From the NCBI GenBank assembly GCA_001483205.1, contig JPPB01000333.1:1-7134 (forward strand): a DNA stretch of 7,134 nt. The letters run 5' to 3'. Source of the DNA: an alpha proteobacterium 3107. Its GTDB lineage: Bacteria; Pseudomonadota; Alphaproteobacteria; Rhodobacterales; Rhodobacteraceae. Positions within the stretch are counted from its first letter, which is position 1. Each line of letters begins with the position of its first letter. The notes below the pieces were generated by a model. The model ran no database searches, was not told the origin of the DNA, and saw only the letters and a program-made list of their open reading frames with translations. Positions 1 to 7,134 of this stretch are shown one piece after another. A program made the position numbers and the translations under genes.

Positions 1-40
1 GTGTATCGCCACCCAATACCCCGCCCGGCGCTTGCGCCGT

Positions 41-72
41 GCAGCGCCTGCCTGCCCCCCGGCAGGCGCTGC
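41..72 (-). terminator. Hairpin terminator after atpC
   Basis: A perfect 12-bp inverted repeat (41-52 pairing with 61-72, arms GCAGCGCCTGCC/GGCAGGCGCTGC) surrounds an 8-nt loop. It begins 12 nt past the atpC stop codon in the direction of transcription. No run of T follows on the minus strand, so it is not a textbook intrinsic terminator. A second small hairpin (26-39, 5-bp stem) lies just beyond. The position fits an operon-ending or 3'-end-stabilising structure. The termination role is inferred. Confidence 0.6.
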
Positions 73-84
73 CCGGCTTGGCTG

Positions 85-489
85 TTATGCAGAGGTCTTT
101 TTCAGCAACGCCCCCAGATCGGCGATCAGCAGGTCCGTGGCGTCCCGGTCCCCGTCCCCGGCGGGCGCGGCACTGTCCCGCCCGGCGCTCACCTGATCCA
201 GCACCGCCTGCACATCCCCGCGCCAGTCATCCCCCCGCCGCCAGGCGCGTTCGGCCAGCACCGCAACCCCGCCCTCGCCGATCTCAACAAAGCCGCCGGT
301 GATCACATATTCCCCGCTCTCGCCGCCCTCAATACGCACCACGCCCGGCCGCAGGGTCGAGATGACCGGCGCATGACCGGCCATGACCGTCATTTCGCCC
401 TCAGCCGCGGGCAGGCGCACCGCCGTCGCCCCGAACGACGCCAGCCTCTGCTCGGGCGAGACCAGATCAAACTGGAACATATCGGACAT
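85..489 (-). CDS. atpC: F1 ATP synthase epsilon subunit
   Basis: This 134-residue protein is the epsilon subunit of the F-type ATP synthase, which sits at the foot of the gamma stalk and contacts the Fo c-ring. The N-terminal beta-sandwich (about residues 5-85) is clear: FQFDLVSP opens it, followed by the conserved stretch around EGEMTVMAGHAPVISTLRPG and the VITGGFVEI strand. The length matches the family (about 130-140). The C-terminal part is short and rich in Gly, Pro and Asp, so the usual two-helix arm looks weak. The ATG at 489 is supported by AAGGAGG five bases upstream, and atpD ends only 11 nt before it. It is the last gene of the operon. Identity is secure; the weak C-terminal arm is my reading of the sequence. 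Confidence 0.96.
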   Translation of the reverse strand: MSDMFQFDLVSPEQRLASFGATAVRLPAAEGEMTVMAGHAPVISTLRPGVVRIEGGESGEYVITGGFVEIGEGGVAVLAERAWRRGDDWRGDVQAVLDQVSAGRDSAAPAGDGDRDATDLLIADLGALLKKTSA

Positions 490-500
490 CAGCCCCTCCT

Positions 501-3091
<2,591 letters not shown>

Positions 3092-3105
3092 CGCCCGCGT
3101 CTCCC

Positions 3106-4644
3106 TTACACGAAATCAGCGGCGAAGGCGTCAAGCGCCGCCCGGACCTTCGCCTCGGCCTCGCCCTTGATCTTCGGGTCTTCCCGGGTGATGTAGTCGA
3201 GCAAATCCTGATGCCCGGACCGCAGATGTTGCAGCAGGCCCGTCTCGAACCGGCCAACTTCGCCCACCTCGATCTTGTCCAGATAGCCGTTGACGCCCGC
3301 ATAGATGACGCAAACGATCTCGGCATTGGTCAGCGGCGAATATTGCGACTGTTTCATCACCTCGGTCAGGCGCGCGCCCCGGTTGAGCAGCGCCTGCGTC
3401 GCGGCGTCAAGGTCAGAACCGAACTGGGCAAAGGCCGCCATCTCGCGATACTGGGCCAGCGACAGCTTGACCTGCCCGGCAACCGATTTCATCGCATCGG
3501 TCTGGGCGGATGACCCGACGCGCGACACCGACAGCCCGGTGTTCACCGCCGGACGGATGCCCTGATAGAACAGCTCTGTTTCAAGGAATATCTGCCCGTC
3601 GGTGATCGAGATGACATTGGTGGGGATGAAGGCCGACACATCGCCGCCCTGGGTCTCGATGATCGGTAACGCGGTCAGCGACCCGGCCCCGTTGTCCTCG
3701 TTCAGCTTGGCCGAGCGCTCCAGCAGGCGGGAGTGCAGATAGAACACATCGCCGGGATAGGCTTCGCGCCCCGGCGGACGACGCAGCAACAGCGACATCT
3801 GGCGATAGGCCACCGCCTGTTTCGACAGGTCATCATAGACGATCAGCGCATGGCGGCCATTGTCGCGGAAATGTTCGGCCATCGCGGTGGCGGCGTAAGG
3901 GGCCAGAAACTGCATCGGTGCCGGATCAGACGCGGTTGCGGCCACGACAATCGAATAGCGAATCGCCCCGCTTTCCTCAAGGCGGTTCACCAGTTGGGCG
4001 ACGGTCGAACGCTTCTGACCGACCGCAACATAGATGCAGTAGAGCTTTTTCGATTCGTCGTCGCCCGCGTCATCGTTATAGGATTTCTGGTTGAGGATGG
4101 TGTCGAGCGCCACCGCCGTCTTGCCGGTCTGCCGGTCGCCGATGATCAGTTCCCGCTGGCCCCGGCCAATCGGGATCATCGCATCCACCGATTTCAGGCC
4201 GGTCGCCATCGGCTCATGCACCGATTTGCGCGGGATGATGCCGGGGGCCTTTACATCGGCGACCGAGCGGGCCGAGGCCTCAATCGGCCCCTTGCCGTCA
4301 ATCGGGTCACCCAGCGCATCAACCACCCGGCCCAGCAACTCATCACCCACGGGCACGTCCACAATGGCATTGGCACGCCTGACAATATCACCTTCGCGAA
4401 TGTCCCGGTCAGAGCCGAAAATGACGATGCCCACATTGTCGCTTTCCAGGTTCAGCGCCATGCCGCGGATGTTGCCGGGAAATTCGACCATCTCGCCCGC
4501 CTGGATGTTATCAAGCCCGTGAACGCGCGCGATACCGTCACCGACGCTCAGCACACGGCCGATTTCGGCGACTTCGGCTTCTTTGCCAAAGGATTTGATC
4601 TGTTCCTTGAGGATCGCAGAGATTTCGGCTGCCTGGAGTCCCAT
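3106..4644 (-). CDS. atpA: F1 ATP synthase alpha subunit
   Basis: This is the non-catalytic nucleotide-binding subunit that alternates with beta in the F1 hexamer, 512 residues, essentially the same as the E. coli protein. Visible motifs are the N-terminal helix that meets delta ([12 protein letters not shown]), the barrel domain (about 25-95), P-loop GDRQTGKT (169-176), Walker B region ALIVYDDLS (266-274), and [10 protein letters not shown] (372-381) with the arginine finger Arg 375 that reaches into the catalytic site on beta. The C-terminal helical domain is intact. The ATG at 4644 overlaps the TAA of atpH by one base (TAATG) and has GAGG seven bases upstream, so coupled translation with atpH is likely. 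Nothing abnormal was seen. Confidence 0.98.
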   Translation of the reverse strand: MGLQAAEISAILKEQIKSFGKEAEVAEIGRVLSVGDGIARVHGLDNIQAGEMVEFPGNIRGMALNLESDNVGIVIFGSDRDIREGDIVRRANAIVDVPVGDELLGRVVDALGDPIDGKGPIEASARSVADVKAPGIIPRKSVHEPMATGLKSVDAMIPIGRGQRELIIGDRQTGKTAVALDTILNQKSYNDDAGDDESKKLYCIYVAVGQKRSTVAQLVNRLEESGAIRYSIVVAATASDPAPMQFLAPYAATAMAEHFRDNGRHALIVYDDLSKQAVAYRQMSLLLRRPPGREAYPGDVFYLHSRLLERSAKLNEDNGAGSLTALPIIETQGGDVSAFIPTNVISITDGQIFLETELFYQGIRPAVNTGLSVSRVGSSAQTDAMKSVAGQVKLSLAQYREMAAFAQFGSDLDAATQALLNRGARLTEVMKQSQYSPLTNAEIVCVIYAGVNGYLDKIEVGEVGRFETGLLQHLRSGHQDLLDYITREDPKIKGEAEAKVRAALDAFAADFV

Positions 4645-5204
4645 TATCCGACCTCTTTCATTGAATTGCGGAGTGCGTTGAGTCTGGAGCGGACCGAGGT
4701 GTCAATCATCCTGGAGCCCACCCTGACGACAAGACCGCCGATGAGGTTTTCATCCACGGTCGCATTGATCTTTACGGTCTTGCCGGTGGCGGTTTTCAGC
4801 GCTTTGGCCAGTTTGGCGGACTGTGCCTTGCCAAGCGGTTGCGCACTGGCGACCTCGGCAGTGATTTCGCCCTTTTCTTCGGCAATCATCCCGTCGAGCG
4901 CCCGCAACAGATGCGGCAGGACGAACAGACGGCGACGGGAGGCCATCAGTTTCAGCGCCTTTGTAAGGGTTTGCGAAAGCCCCATCCGGGCGGCGAGGGC
5001 GGCAATCGCGTTCGCCTGATCCTCGCGGCTGTGGAGGGGCGAGGCGATGGCGGCGGCAAAATCGGCGCTTTCGGCCAGTGCCGCCGACAGGGTTTCCACA
5101 TCGTTTGCCAACGCCCTCAGGGATCTGCCCTCTCTGGCCAGCTCAAAAATGGCCGTGGCATATCGCGTGGCGATGCCCGATGAGATCGAAACGGATTCAG
5201 ACAC
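4644..5204 (-). CDS. atpH: F1 ATP synthase delta subunit (OSCP)
   Basis: This is the delta subunit, which caps the F1 hexamer and joins it to the peripheral b/b' stalk. It has 186 residues, normal length. The N-terminal helical domain ([18 protein letters not shown] onward, to about 105) and the C-terminal domain with the signature [19 protein letters not shown] (about 150-170) are both present, ending in MKEVG. I chose the GTG at 5204 because GAAAGG lies six bases upstream and the resulting [10 protein letters not shown] start resembles relatives. A TTG two codons upstream (5210) would sit directly against that Shine-Dalgarno sequence and is less likely. It is the first gene of the operon, and its stop overlaps the atpA start by one base. 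Confidence 0.95.
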   Translation of the reverse strand: MSESVSISSGIATRYATAIFELAREGRSLRALANDVETLSAALAESADFAAAIASPLHSREDQANAIAALAARMGLSQTLTKALKLMASRRRLFVLPHLLRALDGMIAEEKGEITAEVASAQPLGKAQSAKLAKALKTATGKTVKINATVDENLIGGLVVRVGSRMIDTSVRSRLNALRNSMKEVG

Positions 5205-5210
5205 ATGCAA

Positions 5211-5216
5211 CCTTTC
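5211..5216 (-). promoter_or_regulatory. Shine-Dalgarno site deciding the atpH start
   Basis: The minus strand reads GAAAGG, then TTGCAT, then GTG. The six-base spacing favours the GTG at 5204; the TTG at 5210 would have no spacing at all. Confidence 0.6.
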
Positions 5217-5287
5217 GGTCTTTCAGGCCCGGCCTGTCGCCTTGCGGGGCGGCATGACAGGGCTGGCTGAGGCGCCCGTGAACGGAA

Positions 5288-5303
5288 ACGCCAAAATCGG
5301 CGT
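5288..5303 (-). other. Small hairpin in the putative atp leader
   Basis: ACGCC (5288-5292) pairs with GGCGT (5299-5303) across a 6-nt loop, close to or just downstream of the predicted transcription start. A 5-bp stem is short and could be chance in GC-rich DNA. It is listed because of its position in the leader; no function is claimed. Confidence 0.25.
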
Positions 5304-5304
5304 G

Positions 5305-5333
5305 GGTGTAACAGAGCCTTGCGCCCCTATCAA
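5305..5333 (-). promoter_or_regulatory. Candidate sigma-70-type promoter for the atp operon
   Basis: The minus strand shows TTGATA, a 17-nt spacer and TACACC, embedded in TGTTACACC. The -35 element matches TTGACA at five of six positions; the -10 element matches TATAAT at only three. It would start transcription about 94 nt before the atpH start codon. It is the best candidate in the gap by eye, and placement before the first gene of the operon supports it, but the weak -10 keeps confidence low. Confidence 0.4.
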
Positions 5334-5514
5334 CAGTCTTTAACGCCGGGGCGTCATGTTCTGTCATCGGCGCGGCGCGGATGATACGGCCTGATGATGT
5401 GAAATTGATTGCAGGTTCTGCCCCTGATTCTGTAAAGGCGCGCGCCGCCCCGTTCCCCGTCAGCACCGTAAATCCGACAGACAGACCGCACGGCCCCCCT
5501 GTCCCCCCATGCCC

Positions 5515-6261
5515 TCATATCGGTTTGGCCTCTGGCTGCGCAAGCCCTTCGAGCAGACGCAACGGTTTTCTGACCGTTGCCGGCAATCCGGGGCGGCGGG
5601 GCCGGAAAAGCTGTGTCGAGGCCTCGATCATCAGCACCCCGCCCGCCCGGAAAACCGACAACCGCCTGCCGTTGCGCTCCCAGAACTGGGCGCTGCGCAA
5701 CCAAAAGCGCCGCTCGCTCGGCGGCATATACAGGGCCGAGATATGCCGTTCGGGGGCAAAATCATGCGCTTTCAGCAGATTTTCAAGCTGCCCGGTGCTG
5801 TAGGGCCTGCCATGGCCGAACGGCGTCCGGTCGCTGCGTGACCACAGCCCGGCGCGATTTGGCACAATGAACATCGCCCGCCCGCCCGGATCAAGCACAC
5901 GGCGACATTCATCCAGCAGCGCGGCGGGGCGTTCGCTCGTCTCCAGCCCGTGCAGCAGAATCAGCCTGTCAACCGTGCCCGTGCCCAGCGGCCACCGGGT
6001 TTCCTCGCACAGCGTGACCACATTCGGCAGGGTGGCGGGCCATGACATCACCCCCTGCTGGCCGGGCATCAGCCCGATCACCCGCCGCGCCTGGCCAAGA
6101 TAGGGCCGCAGTAATGGCGTGGCGAACCCGAAACCTGCCACGGTTTCCCCCTTTGCCTGCGGCCACAGCGCCAAGAGCTGATCACGCACCACCCTCTGCG
6201 CCGCGCGGCCAAGGGCGCTGCGATAATAGAAGTTTCTGAGCTCCAGCACATCGAGGTGCAT
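5515..6261 (-). CDS. Class I SAM-dependent methyltransferase (Methyltransf_11-like)
   Basis: This 248-residue cytoplasmic protein has the layout of a Rossmann-fold SAM methyltransferase and resembles a conserved alphaproteobacterial family of unknown substrate. After an N-terminal helix region ([21 protein letters not shown], residues 8-28), strand one and motif I appear as [15 protein letters not shown] (41-55), a loosened form of the usual glycine motif. The segment [12 protein letters not shown] (97-108) fits motif II/post-motif II, and [16 protein letters not shown] (120-135) is the typical motif III region. The C-terminal third (PFGHGRPYS onward) is family-specific. The ATG at 6261 has GGAG seven bases upstream. 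It lies 63 nt after the DUF938 gene on the same strand, so co-transcription is possible. The substrate cannot be told from the sequence. Confidence 0.85.
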   Translation of the reverse strand: MHLDVLELRNFYYRSALGRAAQRVVRDQLLALWPQAKGETVAGFGFATPLLRPYLGQARRVIGLMPGQQGVMSWPATLPNVVTLCEETRWPLGTGTVDRLILLHGLETSERPAALLDECRRVLDPGGRAMFIVPNRAGLWSRSDRTPFGHGRPYSTGQLENLLKAHDFAPERHISALYMPPSERRFWLRSAQFWERNGRRLSVFRAGGVLMIEASTQLFRPRRPGLPATVRKPLRLLEGLAQPEAKPI

Positions 6262-6324
6262 CTGTCGGCTCCGGTCGCCGGGTGGTTTGCCGCTATTCGG
6301 GCGGGTCTGCTGCCGGAAACGCTA

Positions 6325-6975
6325 TCAGAGCCTGCCGACAAGGGCCAGATTGTTCGCAGGCATTTCGTGAATGGCCTCTGTCGTCAGGCCGAGCGCTGTC
6401 AGTTCCGCCCCCATCCAGGCGCGGTCCTTATAGCCGATCTGCGGGTCATGGTCGCGCAGGGTGCGATCAAACACCGCATCGTTGCGGCTGCGGTAACGCC
6501 CGTTCTCGGTGAACGGGCCATAGATGAACAGGGCACCGCCCGCCTTGAGCGCCCCTTTCGCCCCGGCCAGCACCCGCCGCGCGGCCCGTTCCGGGATCAG
6601 GTGGAACAGGTTGACGGCATAGATGAGGTCATGGCCGGACAGCGCTTGCGGCCAGTCCCCCGCCGCGTCGAGTTGAAGCGGTGGCAGCAGGTTTGTCCCT
6701 TTGTGGGCGGCCCGCCATGCGGCGATGCTGGCCAGACGCACCGGGTCAATGTCGGTTGGTTGCCAGGTGATATGCGGATGCGCCCCGGCCAGCGCCGCGA
6801 TCTGCTGCCCCGTGCCGCTGGCGATCTCGAGCACATGGCCCCTTGCGGGCAAAAGCGGCTCCAGCCGGGCGCGAATGGGCGCAAGGTTCCGCTCTGCTGA
6901 CGGGGCAGAGAGACGCCCGTCGCCCCGACGCTTGAGATGCGGGTCATCGGGCAGAACCAGTTTGCGTCCGGTCAT
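6325..6975 (-). CDS. DUF938 / METTL26-like SAM-dependent methyltransferase
   Basis: This 216-residue protein matches the DUF938 (UPF0585, METTL26-like) family of Rossmann-fold methyltransferases, whose substrate is not established. Visible landmarks are SAERN (26-30) before the fold, motif I VLEIASGTGQ (48-57), the WQPTDIDP segment (71-78) with the acidic residue expected to bind SAM ribose, YAVNLFHLIP (119-128), LFIYGPF (149-155), FDRTLRDHDPQIGYKD (169-184) and the closing MPANNLAL (205-212). The frame is open to 7080, but the Met at 6975 is preferred. Family proteins begin close to this point, a purine-rich GGGGAAAG lies upstream, and the extra 35 residues show no family resemblance. It is the first of two co-directional methyltransferase genes, and the two proteins are not close relatives. 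Confidence 0.88.
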   Translation of the reverse strand: MTGRKLVLPDDPHLKRRGDGRLSAPSAERNLAPIRARLEPLLPARGHVLEIASGTGQQIAALAGAHPHITWQPTDIDPVRLASIAAWRAAHKGTNLLPPLQLDAAGDWPQALSGHDLIYAVNLFHLIPERAARRVLAGAKGALKAGGALFIYGPFTENGRYRSRNDAVFDRTLRDHDPQIGYKDRAWMGAELTALGLTTEAIHEMPANNLALVGRL

Positions 6976-7084
6976 GGGTGTGCTTTCCCCTGTGCTGTTC
7001 GAGCCTGTCAGGGCGCAAGTGGCAGGCACTTTGCCGGAACAAATGCGCGCCCCGTCCGAAAGGCTGCGTCCGGCCCGCACGGTA

Positions 7085-7115
7085 GGCGCGAACGCGCCGC
7101 CCCGTGGGGGGGCGG
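7085..7115. repeat. GC-rich overlapping hairpins upstream of the DUF938 gene
   Basis: GGCGCG and CGCGCC (7085-7098) form a tight inverted repeat with a 2-nt centre. CCGCCCC (7097-7103) pairs with GGGGCGG (7109-7115) across a 5-nt loop. The two structures share bases at 7097-7098, so they would compete. They could mark the end of a gene outside the window or lie in the leader of the DUF938 gene. No T run follows on either strand. Confidence 0.35.
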
Positions 7116-7134
7116 GTCGGCGCGGCTTGGGCAG

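Larger units (their letters stand above)
5205..5514 (-). other. Non-coding gap between methyltransferase gene and atp operon
   Basis: This 310-nt stretch has no convincing gene. Reading in the direction of transcription it holds two G6 runs just after the methyltransferase stop (5503-5508 and 5494-5499), the self-complementary GGCGCGCGCC (5446-5437), an AT-richer section, the candidate atp promoter (5333-5305) and a leader of roughly 90 nt with a small hairpin (5288-5303). Open frames crossing it have no family resemblance and no good ribosome binding sites. It most likely separates the methyltransferase unit from the atp operon and carries the operon's control signals. Confidence 0.6.

Noticed and set aside
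3733..5019. A 428-codon open frame on the plus strand
   Set aside because: It lies wholly antisense to atpA and atpH, its translation has no family resemblance, and long mirror frames are expected opposite GC-rich coding sequence.
5197..5466. An 89-codon minus-strand frame spanning the atp leader
   Set aside because: No family resemblance; it runs through the likely promoter and into atpH in another frame.
5494..5508. Two G6 runs on the minus strand as a possible G-quadruplex
   Set aside because: With the nearby GGG there are only three separated runs, which does not meet the usual four-run pattern.
5354..5704. A minus-strand frame crossing the methyltransferase end into the intergenic gap
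   Set aside because: It overlaps the real methyltransferase frame for most of its length, with no ribosome binding site or recognisable domain.
6976..7080. A 35-residue N-terminal extension of the DUF938 protein
   Set aside because: The extra residues lack family resemblance, and the Met at 6975 fits the known start of the family.

Overview
The window looks like the chromosome of an alphaproteobacterium, most likely in the Rhodobacterales. The basis is its high GC content, a stand-alone F1 operon in the order atpH-atpA-atpG-atpD-atpC with no Fo genes attached, and F1 subunit sequences that read as Rhodobacter/Paracoccus-like. Every gene I can support is on the minus strand, so transcription runs from high to low coordinates. 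No RNA gene, CRISPR array, insertion sequence or integrase catalytic domain was seen.

Layout in the direction of transcription. (1) From 7134 to about 6976 there is a GC-rich, hairpin-prone non-coding stretch. (2) Two unrelated SAM-dependent methyltransferase genes follow: a DUF938/METTL26-like protein (6975-6325) and a Methyltransf_11-like protein (6261-5515). (3) A 310-nt non-coding gap (5514-5205) holds a plausible promoter and leader for the atp operon. (4) The F1 operon is tightly packed: atpH (delta) and atpA (alpha) overlap by one base, atpA and atpG (gamma) are 14 nt apart, atpG and atpD (beta) overlap by one base, and atpD and atpC (epsilon) are 11 nt apart. (5) A 12-bp perfect hairpin just after atpC ends the unit.

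The five subunits form the soluble catalytic head of the F-type ATP synthase. The alpha3beta3 hexamer does the catalysis, gamma and epsilon form the rotor stalk, and delta links the top of the hexamer to the peripheral stalk. The membrane Fo sector must be encoded elsewhere, as is usual for this group.

The unusual element is atpD. Its reading frame does not begin at the expected beta-subunit Met (1925). It begins 285 nt earlier, at an ATG (2210) that overlaps the atpG stop codon as TGATG and lies 7 nt after a GGAGG Shine-Dalgarno sequence. The ATG at 1925 has no usable Shine-Dalgarno sequence. The extra 95 residues form a predicted small helical domain resembling the SAM-like 'core-binding' domain at the N-terminus of tyrosine recombinases and some restriction-type proteins, followed by a very basic linker and then a complete, apparently active beta subunit. 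As written, the sequence encodes a fusion of a putative nucleic-acid-binding domain to the catalytic subunit of ATP synthase. The main alternative is that a one-base error or mutation near the A6/C5 junction has joined a small separate gene to atpD.
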